From Pseudomonas siliginis (GTDB lineage Bacteria; Pseudomonadota; Gammaproteobacteria; Pseudomonadales; Pseudomonadaceae), in NCBI RefSeq assembly GCF_019145195.1, contig NZ_JAHSTW010000010.1, forward strand, positions 62,001 to 126,000: 64,000 nt of DNA, read 5' to 3'. The position numbers and the translations under genes were made by a program. The notes beneath the pieces were generated by a model, which saw only the letters and a list, made by a program, of their open reading frames with translations, made no database searches and was not told where the DNA came from. Positions 17,981 through 27,313 of the stretch are shown one piece after another. Numbering within the stretch: the stretch's first letter is position 1; the number at the start of each line of letters is the position of its first letter.

Positions 17981-18016
17981 AAAAACAAACCCGGCAAATC
18001 GCCGGGTTGTTTTTTA
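17981..18016. terminator. Bidirectional terminator, mqsA/aapP
   Basis: AACCCGGC-aaatc-GCCGGGTT with A-rich left flank and GTTTTTT right flank, serving the convergent mqsRA and aap operons. Confidence 0.9.
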
Positions 18017-18027
18017 CCCATCCACCA

Positions 18028-18792
18028 TCAATGCAAAATCTGACTCAAGAACAACTTCGTCCGATCATTCTGCGGATTATCAAAGAAGTCGTTCGGCGCC
18101 GCCTGCTCAACGATTTCGCCCTTGTCCATGAAGATCACGCGGTTGGCCACGGTGCGGGCGAAGCCCATTTCGTGGGTTACGCAGAGCATGGTCATTCCGT
18201 CTTCGGCCAGACCGATCATGGTGTCCAGAACCTCTTTCACCATTTCCGGATCAAGCGCTGAAGTCGGTTCGTCGAACAGCATGATTTTCGGCTTCATGCA
18301 CAAGGCGCGGGCGATCGCCACACGCTGTTGCTGACCGCCGGAAAGCTGCCCCGGATATTTGTGCGCCTGCTCCGGAATGCGTACGCGTTCCAGATAATGC
18401 ATGGCGATTTCCTCGGCCTTGCGCTTGGGCATCTTGCGCACCCACATCGGCGCCAGGGTGCAGTTCTGCAGGATGGTCAGGTGCGGGAACAGGTTGAAGT
18501 GCTGGAACACCATGCCGACTTCGCGGCGGATCGCTTCGATCTGCTTGAGGTCGTTGGTCAGTTCCACGCCATCGACGACGATGCGGCCCTGCTGGTGTTC
18601 TTCCAGACGATTGAGGCAACGAATCGTGGTCGATTTACCGGAACCCGACGGGCCACACAGAACGATGCGCTCGCCCTGTTTGACGTTGAGGTTGATGTCC
18701 TTGAGTACGTGAAACTGGCCGTACCACTTGTTCACGCCCTGCATCTGGATGATGCCTTCCGGACCCACAGGCTTTTTGATTGCTTCGCTCAT
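18028..18792 (-). CDS. aapP: General L-amino acid ABC transporter ATPase AapP
   Basis: 254-residue ATP-binding subunit of a PAAT-family importer. Walker A GPSGSGKST at about 47-55, Q-loop VFQHFNLFPHL, signature LSGGQQQRVAIARAL, Walker B IMLFDEPTSALD and H-loop CVTHEMGFA are all intact. Last gene of aapJQMP, 13 bp after aapM. In Rhizobium Aap transports a broad range of L-amino acids; the full four-gene set here supports the same role. Confidence 0.94.
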   Translation of the reverse strand: MSEAIKKPVGPEGIIQMQGVNKWYGQFHVLKDINLNVKQGERIVLCGPSGSGKSTTIRCLNRLEEHQQGRIVVDGVELTNDLKQIEAIRREVGMVFQHFNLFPHLTILQNCTLAPMWVRKMPKRKAEEIAMHYLERVRIPEQAHKYPGQLSGGQQQRVAIARALCMKPKIMLFDEPTSALDPEMVKEVLDTMIGLAEDGMTMLCVTHEMGFARTVANRVIFMDKGEIVEQAAPNDFFDNPQNDRTKLFLSQILH

Positions 18793-18805
18793 TTACAGAG
18801 AACTC

Positions 18806-19900
18806 CTAACGCTTGTGGCCAGTGTCGAGCTTGCGTTCCAGATGCATGGAATAGCGCGACATACCAAAACAGAAAATCCAGAACACCAGGGCGGCGAACA
18901 CGTAGCCTTCGGTGGCCATGCCCAGCCATTTCGGGTCGGCGGCGGCTTGCTTGACGCTGTTGAGCAGGTCAAAGAGACCGATGATGATCACCAGGCTGGT
19001 GTCCTTGAACAGCGCAATGAACGTGTTGACGATGCCCGGGATCACCAGCTTCAGGGCTTGCGGCAGAATCACCAGGCCCATCGAACGCCAGTAACCGAGG
19101 CCCATCGCCGCAGCCGCTTCGTACTGCCCTTTGGGAATCGCCTGCAGACCACCGCGCACCACTTCGGCGACATAGGCTGACTGGAACAGGATCACGCCGA
19201 TCAGCGCCCGCAGCAGCTTGTCGAAGTTCATGCCTTCAGGCAGGAACAACGGCAGCATTACCGAGGACATGAACAACACCGTGATCAACGGCACACCGCG
19301 CCAGAACTCGATGAAGGTCACGCAGACCACACGAATCGCCGGCATGTTCGAACGCCGCCCCAGCGCCAGCACGATGCCCAGCGGCAACGCTCCGGCGATG
19401 CCGACCGTGGCGATCACCAGGGTCAGCATCAGGCCGCCCCACTGGCTGGTCGGCACGGTGGTCATTCCGAAACCGCCATGCAGCAAAGTGAAGGCAATGA
19501 TCGGGTACAGCACCAGGAAGCTCAGGCCGTACACCGCTTTACGCGGCACCCGCGAGATGAACAGCGGTGCCGCGCCAATGACCGCCAGCCACACGGTCAG
19601 GTCGACGCGCCAGCGCAGTTCGGTCGGGTAGTAGCCGTACATGAACTGGCCGAACCGCTGCTGAATGAACACCCAGCACGCGCCTTCCTTGGTGCAGTCG
19701 GCGCGGGTGGTGCCGACCCAGTTGGCATCGACGATCGCCCAACTGAGGATCGGTGGCACGACGAGGTAGATCAGGTAGAACGCAAACAGCGTCAGCAGGG
19801 TGTTGAGCCAGCTGGAGAACATGTTCGCGCGCATCCACGCCACCACGCCGATGCTGCTGTTCGGTGGAGGCATGTCGGGTTTGAAAGTATGAGTACTCAT
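18806..19900 (-). CDS. aapM: General L-amino acid ABC transporter permease AapM
   Basis: 364-residue inner-membrane permease. Several N-terminal helices precede a conserved His/Glu-type BPD permease domain with the EAA-like loop EAAAAMGLGYWRSMGLVILPQA (split after Gly) and the GxxLxxLL-like ends. The large N-terminal extension with a Cys-bearing periplasmic loop (TRADCTKEGACW) is typical of AapM/BztC. 10-bp spacing to aapQ. Confidence 0.94.
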   Translation of the reverse strand: MSTHTFKPDMPPPNSSIGVVAWMRANMFSSWLNTLLTLFAFYLIYLVVPPILSWAIVDANWVGTTRADCTKEGACWVFIQQRFGQFMYGYYPTELRWRVDLTVWLAVIGAAPLFISRVPRKAVYGLSFLVLYPIIAFTLLHGGFGMTTVPTSQWGGLMLTLVIATVGIAGALPLGIVLALGRRSNMPAIRVVCVTFIEFWRGVPLITVLFMSSVMLPLFLPEGMNFDKLLRALIGVILFQSAYVAEVVRGGLQAIPKGQYEAAAAMGLGYWRSMGLVILPQALKLVIPGIVNTFIALFKDTSLVIIIGLFDLLNSVKQAAADPKWLGMATEGYVFAALVFWIFCFGMSRYSMHLERKLDTGHKR

Positions 19901-19910
19901 GCGCTTTTCC

Positions 19911-21092
19911 TTACCGCTCGATCAGCGCAATGCGCTTGTTGTACCAGTTCATCAGCAGGGAAATGCTGATACTGATCGCCAGGTACACGCTCATGGTGAT
20001 GGCAATCACTTCGATGGCCTGCCCGGTCTGGTTGAGCACGGTGCCGGCGAACAGCGAAACCATTTCCGGATAACCGATGCCGGCGGCCAGCGAGGAGTTT
20101 TTCGCCAGGTTGAGGTATTGGCTGGTCAGCGGCGGAATGATCACGCGCAGGGCTTGCGGGATGATCACCTTGCGCAGGGTCGGGCCGTTGCGCAGGCCAA
20201 GCGAACGCGCCGCTTCGGTCTGGCCGTGGCTGACCGACTTGATCCCGGAACGTACGATCTCGGCGATGAACGCTGCGGTGTACACGGTGAGCGCCAGGGT
20301 CAACGCCAGCAGTTCCGGGATCAACACCCAGCCGCCGACAAAGTTGAAGCCCTTGAGCTCGGGCATTTCCCAGTGCAGCGGAGCGCCGAAGATCAGCGCG
20401 CACAGGGTCGGGATCACCAGCGCAATTGCCAGGCCGGTCCAGAACTTGTGGAACGGTACGCCGGTTTCTTCGAAACGCTTGTTGGCCCAGCGGCACATCA
20501 GCACGATGCCGATGATCGCCAGCACGATGCTGATCACGAACGCCCAGAAGCCGTCAGCGGCGAGTGCGGCCGGCATGTTCAGGCCACGGCTGCTGACGAA
20601 GAAGGTGTCGCCGAAGTTGTGGCTGTTGCGCGGCCCCGGCATGGTCAGGAACACCGCGAAGTACCAGAACAGGATCTGCAGCAGCGGCGGAATGTTGCGG
20701 AATACTTCCACATACACCGTCGCCAGTTTGGCAATGATCCAGTTCTGCGACAGCCGCGCTACACCGACGATGAAACCGAGAATCGTCGCCAGGATCACGC
20801 CGATAAAGGTCACCAACAGGGTGTTGAGCAGGCCGATGACAAACACCCGCGCATAACTGTCCGCTTCGGTGTAGTCGATCAGGGTTTGAGCGATGCCGAA
20901 CCCGGCACTGCGCTCCAGAAAGCTGAAACCGGAAGTGATACCCCGGTGCTGAAGGTTGGTTTGCGTGTTGTCGAACAGGTACCAGCCAAGCGAGATCACC
21001 GCCACAACGGTGATGATCTGGAATAGCCACGCACGCACTCGTGGATCGCTGAGGCTGAGCCTCTGCTTTGGTGCGCCGATTGAATTTTGCAT
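19911..21092 (-). CDS. aapQ: General L-amino acid ABC transporter permease AapQ
   Basis: 393-residue partner permease. A large insertion between the first helices and the core distinguishes AapQ from ordinary His/Glu permeases. The EAA loop EAARSLGLRNGPTLRKVIIP is present in the C-terminal third. Begins MQNSIGAPKQRLSLSDPRVR. Located between aapJ and aapM with 66- and 10-bp gaps, so co-transcribed. Confidence 0.94.
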   Translation of the reverse strand: MQNSIGAPKQRLSLSDPRVRAWLFQIITVVAVISLGWYLFDNTQTNLQHRGITSGFSFLERSAGFGIAQTLIDYTEADSYARVFVIGLLNTLLVTFIGVILATILGFIVGVARLSQNWIIAKLATVYVEVFRNIPPLLQILFWYFAVFLTMPGPRNSHNFGDTFFVSSRGLNMPAALAADGFWAFVISIVLAIIGIVLMCRWANKRFEETGVPFHKFWTGLAIALVIPTLCALIFGAPLHWEMPELKGFNFVGGWVLIPELLALTLALTVYTAAFIAEIVRSGIKSVSHGQTEAARSLGLRNGPTLRKVIIPQALRVIIPPLTSQYLNLAKNSSLAAGIGYPEMVSLFAGTVLNQTGQAIEVIAITMSVYLAISISISLLMNWYNKRIALIER

Positions 21093-21158
21093 GAAGTGCC
21101 CCGGAAGAAATGGAACAAGAACATCACCCGGCGGTTGGCCCGCCGGGCGATAGAACCA

Positions 21159-22190
21159 TTAGCGCACTGGTGGTGCGTACTGAATGCCGCCGTTGTTCCA
21201 CAGGGCGTTCAGGCCACGGTCGATTTCCAGCGGAGTGCTCTTGCCGAGGTTTTTCTCGAATATTTCGCCGTAGTTGCCGACTTGCTTGACGATCTGCACA
21301 ACCCAGTCTTTCGGCAGTTTCAGGTCTTTGCCGTATTCGCCGTCAGCACCGAGCATACGGGCCACGTCCGGGTTCTTGGTGGACTTGGCTTCAGCTTCGA
21401 CGTTCTTCGAAGTGATGCCGGCTTCTTCGGCATTGAGCAGCGCGTAGCCGACCCAACGCACGATCGCCAGCCACTCGTCGTCGCCGTTACGCACGACCGG
21501 GCCCAGTGGTTCTTTGGAAATGGTTTCCGGCAGCACCACGTAGTCCTTCGGCGAGGCCAGCTTGCTGCGCTGGGCGAACAGCTGGGACTTGTCGGAGGTC
21601 AGCACGTCGCAACGGCCGGATTCCAGCGACTTGGCGCTTTCATCGGAGGTGTCGAAGGTGATCGGGGTGTATTTCAGACCGTTGCCACGGAAGTAGTCGG
21701 AAACGTTCAGTTCGGTGGTGGTACCGGCTTGGATGCAGATGGTCGCGCCGTCGAGCTCTTTGGCACTTTTCACGCCCAGCTTGTTGTTCACAAGGAAGCC
21801 GATGCCGTCGTAGTAGGTGATGAAGCCCGGGAATTTCAGGCCCATGCCCGCGTCACGGGAGCTGGTCATGGTGGTGTTGCGCGACAGGATGTCGATCTCG
21901 CCGGACTGCAGCGCGGTGAAGCGCTCCTTGGCGTTCAACTGGCTGAACTTGACCTTGTTGGCGTCGCCGAAAACGGCTGCGGCCACAGCGCGGCAGACGT
22001 CGGCGTCGATGCCGAGGATCTTGCCGGTCGCATCCGGTACCGAGAAGCCCGGCAGACCGTCGCTCACGCCACACTGCACGAAACCTTTTTTCTGTACCGC
22101 ATCCAGGGTTGCACCCGCCTGAGCGAACCCGCTGACGCCTAGTACTGCTGCAGCAGTCACGACCGCCAGAGTGGATTTCAACATCTTCAT
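21159..22190 (-). CDS. aapJ: General L-amino acid-binding periplasmic protein AapJ
   Basis: 343-residue solute-binding protein with a signal peptide (MKMLKSTLAVVTAAAVLGVS, cleavage near AQAG) and the type II binding-protein core starting TLDAVQKKGFVQCGVSDGLPG, then RNTTMTSSRD. First gene of aapJQMP. The start at 22190 is set by GGAGG five bases upstream. Probably the most abundant product because it is promoter-proximal. Confidence 0.94.
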   Translation of the reverse strand: MKMLKSTLAVVTAAAVLGVSGFAQAGATLDAVQKKGFVQCGVSDGLPGFSVPDATGKILGIDADVCRAVAAAVFGDANKVKFSQLNAKERFTALQSGEIDILSRNTTMTSSRDAGMGLKFPGFITYYDGIGFLVNNKLGVKSAKELDGATICIQAGTTTELNVSDYFRGNGLKYTPITFDTSDESAKSLESGRCDVLTSDKSQLFAQRSKLASPKDYVVLPETISKEPLGPVVRNGDDEWLAIVRWVGYALLNAEEAGITSKNVEAEAKSTKNPDVARMLGADGEYGKDLKLPKDWVVQIVKQVGNYGEIFEKNLGKSTPLEIDRGLNALWNNGGIQYAPPVR

Positions 22191-22658
22191 TCAAACCTCC
22201 AGTTTTGCTCTTGTTGTGTCGGAGCTTGAGTCCAGTCGCACCCTTTTGAGGCGTTGTTGACCCGTGTTGGCTTTTTTTAGGGTCAACCGACGTAAGACCT
22301 TCGCTATGAGTCTAGTAGGAGAAAATCCACATCATGGATCACTCACTTCTCACCAATCGGCCGAACGGGCTGTAGCCCTTTCACGTTCGCTAAGCCCGTA
22401 GCGGCCATTGGCGAACATCCATCACCGGATTCGTTGCTATCCCATCACGCGACTGACACTGATAGTGTTACCGCCACGCGTAGGACGCTTCGTACGCAAA
22501 CCTCCATAGCAAACGCCGTACCACACCGCTTGCGAAAGTGATTACGCGACACGTCAATAGCTAAACTTGTAACCTTGCGACATCTTGTTAACGGATCAAC
22601 CGGGCGCGCACTTCAATCACGCACTCAATGAGAGCGCCCGCACATTTTTGGAGCAGAC
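22191..22658. promoter_or_regulatory. Divergent aapJ/estB intergenic region
   Basis: 468 bp without a credible gene. It holds the aapJ leader repeat and, at about 22457-22469, a small ACACT-gat-AGTGT repeat. I searched by eye for a sigma-54 GG-N10-GC element upstream of aapJ and found none convincing. Confidence 0.45.
22256..22287 (-). other. Inverted repeat in the aapJ leader
   Basis: GTTGACCC and GGGTCAAC, perfect 8-bp arms separated by 16 bp including an A/T run, 66 bp upstream of aapJ. It could be a leader hairpin or an operator for a nitrogen- or amino-acid-responsive regulator. Confidence 0.4.
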
Positions 22659-23315
22659 ATGACCGAGCCCTTGATTCTTCAGCCTGTTAAGCCCGCAGAC
22701 GCCTGCGTGATCTGGCTGCACGGCCTCGGCGCCGACCGTTACGACTTCCTGCCAGTGGCCGAGGCGCTGCAGGAAAGTCTGTTGAGCACACGCTTTGTGC
22801 TGCCGCAGGCGCCGACGTGTCCAGTGACGATAAATGGCGGATATGCCATGCCCAGCTGGTACGACATCAAGGCCATGAGCCCGGCCAGAGCGATCGACCG
22901 TGACCAGCTGGAAGCCTCGGCAGAGCGCATCATCGAACTGATCGAAAACGAGCGCGCCAGCGGAATAGACGCCTCGCGGATTTTTCTCGCCGGGTTTTCC
23001 CAAGGCGGCGCGGTGGTGCTGCACACCGCATTTCTGAAATGGCAGGGGCCGTTGGGTGGGGTGCTGGCGTTGTCGACTTACGCACCGACATTCAGCGACG
23101 AACTGGAGTTATCCGCCAGTCAGCAGCGCATTCCGGTGCTCTCGCTGCACGGCCAGTTCGATAACGTGGTGCAGAACTCGATGGGCCGCAGTGCTTACGA
23201 GCATCTGAAGAAGCATGGTGTCACCGTGACATGGCAGGAATACCCAATGGAGCACGAAGTGTTACCTGAAGAGATCCGCGACATTGGTGTCTGGTTGAGC
23301 GACCGACTGCGCTGA
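22659..23315 (+). CDS. estB: Carboxylesterase / phospholipase family hydrolase (EstB type)
   Basis: 218-residue alpha/beta hydrolase. The catalytic triad reads S114 (in GFSQG), D168 (HGQFDNVV) and H199 (MEHE), with the oxyanion-loop HGLGAD near residue 21. Length and triad match P. fluorescens carboxylesterase II, a cytoplasmic esterase acting on short-chain esters. No signal peptide. Monocistronic, about 100 bp before rhlB. Confidence 0.88.
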   Translation: MTEPLILQPVKPADACVIWLHGLGADRYDFLPVAEALQESLLSTRFVLPQAPTCPVTINGGYAMPSWYDIKAMSPARAIDRDQLEASAERIIELIENERASGIDASRIFLAGFSQGGAVVLHTAFLKWQGPLGGVLALSTYAPTFSDELELSASQQRIPVLSLHGQFDNVVQNSMGRSAYEHLKKHGVTVTWQEYPMEHEVLPEEIRDIGVWLSDRLR

Positions 23316-23411
23316 TTGTCGACCAATCCCTGCCCATTGATCCCTCCTACTACGCCGCGCCCGATTCTTGCATTACACTGGCCGGCGTACATTCCTTAAC
23401 CAATTGATGAG

Positions 23412-24890
23412 ATGACCGTGCTCAAAGCACTCAAGAAAATGTTCGGTAAAAGCGAGGCTGAGCAGCTCGCGCCAGTTCCCAGTGCGCCGTCGCACGCCCT
23501 CGGTCATCGCGCCGATGCCCCGCAGGCCGACCGCCCCGCTCCCGTAGCCGCACCGAAGCCCGAAGAAAAACCCGCTGCGGCCGCGCCAATGGCAGTAGAG
23601 CCTGCATCCAGCGAAGCGCCGAAACCGGCCAGACCGCGTCGCGAACCGAAGCCCAAGGCACCGGTCATTCCATGGAAACTCGAAGACTTCGTCGTCGAGC
23701 CGCAGGAAGGCAAAACCCGCTTTCACGATTTCAAGCTTGCCCCGGAACTGATGCACGCCATTCAGGATCTGGGCTTTCCTTACTGCACGCCGATCCAGGC
23801 GCAGGTGCTGGGCTTCACCCTCGCCGGCAAAGACGCCATTGGCCGCGCGCAGACCGGCACCGGCAAGACCGCCGCGTTCCTGATCTCGATCATCACCCAG
23901 TTGCTGCAGACGCCGCCGCCGAAAGAGCGCTATATGGGCGAGCCGCGTGCGCTGATCATTGCGCCGACCCGCGAACTGGTGGTGCAGATCGCCAAGGACG
24001 CCGCTGACCTGACCAAGTACACCGGCCTCAACGTCATGACGTTCGTCGGCGGTATGGATTTCGACAAACAGCTCAAGCACCTCGAAGCGCGGCATTGCGA
24101 CATCCTCGTCGCTACGCCGGGCCGCTTGCTCGACTTCAACCAGCGCGGCGACGTGCACCTGGACATGGTCGAAGTGATGGTCCTGGACGAAGCCGACCGC
24201 ATGCTCGACATGGGTTTCATCCCGCAGGTACGGCAGATCATTCGCCAGACCCCGCCGAAGTCCGAACGCCAGACATTGCTGTTCTCCGCGACCTTCACCG
24301 AAGACGTGATGAACCTCGCCAAGCAGTGGACTACCGATCCGGCGATTGTCGAAATCGAAATCACCAACGTCGCCAACGAGAACGTCGAGCAGCACATCTA
24401 CGCCGTGGCCGCTGCCGACAAATACAAGCTGCTCTACAACCTGGTCAACGATAACGGTTGGGAGCGAGTCATCGTGTTTGCCAACCGCAAGGACGAAGTA
24501 CGCCGCATCGAAGAACGCCTGGTGCGTGACGGCATCAACGCCGCGCAGCTGTCCGGCGACGTGCCGCAGCACAAGCGCATCAAGACTCTGGAAGGCTTTC
24601 GCGAAGGCAAGATTCGCGTGCTGGTGGCCACCGATGTCGCCGGTCGCGGCATCCACATCGACGGCATCAGCCACGTGATCAACTTCACCCTGCCGGAAGT
24701 GCCGGACGACTACGTACACCGCATCGGCCGTACCGGTCGCGCCGGCGCTGACGGTGTGTCGATCAGCTTTGCCGGCGAGGACGACTCCTACCAGTTGCCG
24801 TCGATCGAAGAAAAGCTTGGTCGCAAGATCAGCTGCGAAACCCCGCCGACGCATCTGCTGCGAGCGGTTGAGCGCAAGCGACCGCAGTAA
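23412..24890 (+). CDS. rhlB: DEAD-box ATP-dependent RNA helicase RhlB
   Basis: 492 residues. A low-complexity Ala/Pro/Glu/Lys-rich N-terminal extension (about 80 residues, longer than in E. coli) precedes the helicase core: Q motif, AQTGTGKT, PTRELV, DEAD, SAT and HRIGRTGRAG are all present. In enterobacteria RhlB works with RNase E in mRNA decay; the same role is likely here. Starts MTVLKALKKMFGKSEAE. A strong terminator follows. Confidence 0.92.
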   Translation: MTVLKALKKMFGKSEAEQLAPVPSAPSHALGHRADAPQADRPAPVAAPKPEEKPAAAAPMAVEPASSEAPKPARPRREPKPKAPVIPWKLEDFVVEPQEGKTRFHDFKLAPELMHAIQDLGFPYCTPIQAQVLGFTLAGKDAIGRAQTGTGKTAAFLISIITQLLQTPPPKERYMGEPRALIIAPTRELVVQIAKDAADLTKYTGLNVMTFVGGMDFDKQLKHLEARHCDILVATPGRLLDFNQRGDVHLDMVEVMVLDEADRMLDMGFIPQVRQIIRQTPPKSERQTLLFSATFTEDVMNLAKQWTTDPAIVEIEITNVANENVEQHIYAVAAADKYKLLYNLVNDNGWERVIVFANRKDEVRRIEERLVRDGINAAQLSGDVPQHKRIKTLEGFREGKIRVLVATDVAGRGIHIDGISHVINFTLPEVPDDYVHRIGRTGRAGADGVSISFAGEDDSYQLPSIEEKLGRKISCETPPTHLLRAVERKRPQ

Positions 24891-24903
24891 GCGCCAGGAA
24901 ATG

Positions 24904-24938
24904 AAAAAGCGCAGCCGGCAACGGACTGCGCTTTTTTT
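24904..24938 (+). terminator. Rho-independent terminator of rhlB
   Basis: AAAAAGCGCAG / CTGCGCTTTTTTT stem with a CCGGCAACGGA loop region, 14 bp after the rhlB stop. Confidence 0.9.
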
Positions 24939-24960
24939 ATGCCCGATGGTTGCTCGCCAG

Positions 24961-24995
24961 AACTAAAAGTCCATAATGGAAAAATAAGTTTAGTT
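24961..24995. promoter_or_regulatory. Inverted repeat before dauB, candidate DauR site
   Basis: AACTAAA and TTTAGTT, perfect 7-bp arms 21 bp apart, in an A/T-rich stretch ending 13 bp before the dauB ATG. The regulator DauR is encoded in the same operon, so it is the natural candidate ligand. Confidence 0.4.
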
Positions 24996-25007
24996 TCGGA
25001 GCGCGAA

Positions 25008-25952
25008 ATGTCCAGTACGCCTTATGTGATCGATCAAGCCCAGGCCCATGAGGTATTGGCGCGTATCGATGTTCCGCAAATCCTGCGCAAGCTGTTCCGC
25101 GACCTCGCAGCAGGCAATGCCGTGCAACCTGCGCAGCAACTGGTGGAATTCCCCAAGGGCGCTGGCGACTTCATCAATTATCTGGGCGTGCTGGCCGAAG
25201 ACGGCGTGTACGGAGTGAAGACTTCGCCGTACATCGTTCGTGAGCAGGGTGCGCTGGTGACGGCGTGGACATTGTTGATGTCGATGAAAACCGGCCAGCC
25301 GCTGCTGCTTTGCGATGCGGGCGAGCTGACCACGGCGCGCACCGCCGCGACCACGGCAGTGGCGGTTGACGCTCTCGCGCCGCTGAATGCCAAGCGACTG
25401 GCGATCATCGGCAGCGGCAAGATCGCTCAGGCGCATCTGCACTATGTGAAAGCGTTGCGCGACTGGCAAAGCATCAGCCTGTATTCGCCGTCGCTGCTGG
25501 AAGATGCGCAAACACAGGCTGTGTTGAAGTCCATCGCGCCGTCACTGAAGATTGCCGACAGCCGCGAGACCGCCATCGCCGATGCTGACGTGATCATGCT
25601 CTGCACCTCGTCGGCCGGGCCGGTGATCGATCCTGCAACGTTAAGCAAACCGGCGCTGATCACCTCGATCAGCACCAACGCCCCCCGCGCCCATGAAGTA
25701 CCGCCGCAAAGCCTTAACGACATGCAGGTGTTCTGCGACTATCGTCTGACCACGCCCGGGTCGGCGGGTGAGATGTTGATTGCCGCGGAACAGCATGGCT
25801 GGAGCAAGGATTCGATTGTCGGCGACCTCGCCGACTTGCTCAGCGAAAAAGTGCAGCGCCCGGGTTACGACCGTCACGTGTTCTTCCGTTCAATCGGCTT
25901 GGGCCTGGAAGACATTGCCCTCGCCAATGCGGTTTATCACTTAACCCACTAA
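25008..25952 (+). CDS. dauB: NAD(P)H-dependent L-arginine dehydrogenase DauB
   Basis: 314-residue member of the ornithine cyclodeaminase/mu-crystallin family. Rossmann motif AIIGSGKIAQAHLHYV around residues 128-143, catalytic-region DAGELTTARTAA. In P. aeruginosa DauB reduces 2-ketoarginine with ammonia to L-arginine, completing the D-to-L conversion begun by DauA. The assignment rests on its position before dauA and dauR; on sequence alone it could also be a ketimine reductase. ATG start follows CGGAG. Confidence 0.88.
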   Translation: MSSTPYVIDQAQAHEVLARIDVPQILRKLFRDLAAGNAVQPAQQLVEFPKGAGDFINYLGVLAEDGVYGVKTSPYIVREQGALVTAWTLLMSMKTGQPLLLCDAGELTTARTAATTAVAVDALAPLNAKRLAIIGSGKIAQAHLHYVKALRDWQSISLYSPSLLEDAQTQAVLKSIAPSLKIADSRETAIADADVIMLCTSSAGPVIDPATLSKPALITSISTNAPRAHEVPPQSLNDMQVFCDYRLTTPGSAGEMLIAAEQHGWSKDSIVGDLADLLSEKVQRPGYDRHVFFRSIGLGLEDIALANAVYHLTH

Positions 25953-25966
25953 CGCCAACAATCCCC

Positions 25967-26055
25967 TATGGGAGCGAGCCTGCTCGCGAATGCGGTCTGA
26001 CATTCAGCGAAGATGTCGACTGATACACCGCTTCGCGAGCAGGCTCGCTCCCACA
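25967..26055. repeat. REPIN (inverted REP pair) between dauB and dauA
   Basis: REP arms with a one-base variant at the left end (TATGGGAGCG). It lies inside the presumed dauBAR operon. Confidence 0.9.
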
Positions 26056-26101
26056 AGGGACTAGCGAACGCCTTGATATTGCGTACCCACTGGAGACCTA
26101 C

Positions 26102-27229
26102 ATGAGCCACGCAGATTTCATCATCATCGGCGGCGGGATTGCCGGCGCTTCCACCGGGTTCTGGCTGGCGCCGCACGGCAAAGTGATCATGCTCGAGCGT
26201 GAAACCCATCCCGGCTATCACTCCACCGGTCGCTCCGCCGCGCTGTACACCGCCGCCTACGGCACCGCACAGGTCCGCGCACTGACTCAGGCCAGCCGCG
26301 CGTTTTTCGACAGTCCTCCAAGCGGCTTTTGCGAGCACCCGCTGCTGACCCCACGCGGCGAGATGACCGTCGACTTCATCGGTGATCCCGCCGAACTGAA
26401 CAATCAATACCTCAGCGCCAAAGCCACCGTGCCGCAGATGCAACTGCTCAGCGCCGACGAAGCCTGCGCGCGTCTGCCGATCCTGCGCCGGGAAAAAGTC
26501 CACGGCGCGATCTACGACCCATCGGCCTGCGACATCGACACCGACGCGCTGCATCAAGGCTACCTGCGCGGCGTCCGGCGCAACCACGGCGAAGTGCGCA
26601 CAGATTGCGAAGTGCTCGGCTTGAGCCGCGATGCCGATGGCCTGTGGATCGTGCAGACCAACGGCGAGACATTCACCGCACCAGTGCTCATCAACGCCGC
26701 CGGTGCCTGGGCCGACAAGGTCGCTGCCTTGGCCGGTGCGCAGCCGCTGGGGCTGCAAGCGAAACGCCGCGCCGCATTTATCTTTGCCGGCCCGGAAGGC
26801 GTGGACACTCATCATTGGCCAATGCTGGTCAGCCTCGACGAATCCTTCTACATGAAGCCCGACGCCGGCATGTTCCTCGGCTCGCCGGCTAACGCCGATC
26901 CGGTCGAACCACACGATGTGCAGCCGGAAGAACTCGACATCGCCATGGGCATCTATCAGATCGAAGAAGCCACCACGCTGACCATCCGCCGTCCGACCCG
27001 CACCTGGGCCGGTCTGCGCAGTTTCGTTGCCGACGGTGATTTGCTCAGCGGCTTTGATCCGCAGGTGCCAGGGCTGTTCTGGGTCGCCGCGCAGGGCGGT
27101 TACGGCATTCAGACGTCGCCGGCGATGGGCCAGGCCAGTGCGGCGCTGGTGCGCGGCGAGCCATTCCCCGAGCACCTGCATCAATTCGGCCTGGACAGCG
27201 CCATGCTCTCCCCGGCCCGACTGGCTTGA
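26102..27229 (+). CDS. dauA: FAD-dependent D-arginine dehydrogenase DauA
   Basis: 375 residues, DAO superfamily. The dinucleotide-binding motif IIGGGIAGASTGFWL is at 8-22, followed by GYHSTGRSAA. From memory of P. aeruginosa DauA, identity is high over the whole length (AFFDSPPSGFCEHPLL, DIDTDALHQGYLRG, WVAAQGGYGIQTS). It oxidises D-arginine and other D-amino acids to 2-keto acids and ammonia. The position equivalent to active-site His48 of the P. aeruginosa enzyme is Leu here (SAALYT for SAAHYT), which may alter specificity. The REPIN upstream could separate its expression from dauB. Confidence 0.92.
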   Translation: MSHADFIIIGGGIAGASTGFWLAPHGKVIMLERETHPGYHSTGRSAALYTAAYGTAQVRALTQASRAFFDSPPSGFCEHPLLTPRGEMTVDFIGDPAELNNQYLSAKATVPQMQLLSADEACARLPILRREKVHGAIYDPSACDIDTDALHQGYLRGVRRNHGEVRTDCEVLGLSRDADGLWIVQTNGETFTAPVLINAAGAWADKVAALAGAQPLGLQAKRRAAFIFAGPEGVDTHHWPMLVSLDESFYMKPDAGMFLGSPANADPVEPHDVQPEELDIAMGIYQIEEATTLTIRRPTRTWAGLRSFVADGDLLSGFDPQVPGLFWVAAQGGYGIQTSPAMGQASAALVRGEPFPEHLHQFGLDSAMLSPARLA

Positions 27230-27313
27230 TCGCATCGACTCGTCGAAAAGATTGCGGCACACTCGCAGCGCCCCGGCACAAGGGGCGCTGACGCTGCCTG
27301 GAGCTCCACTGTC

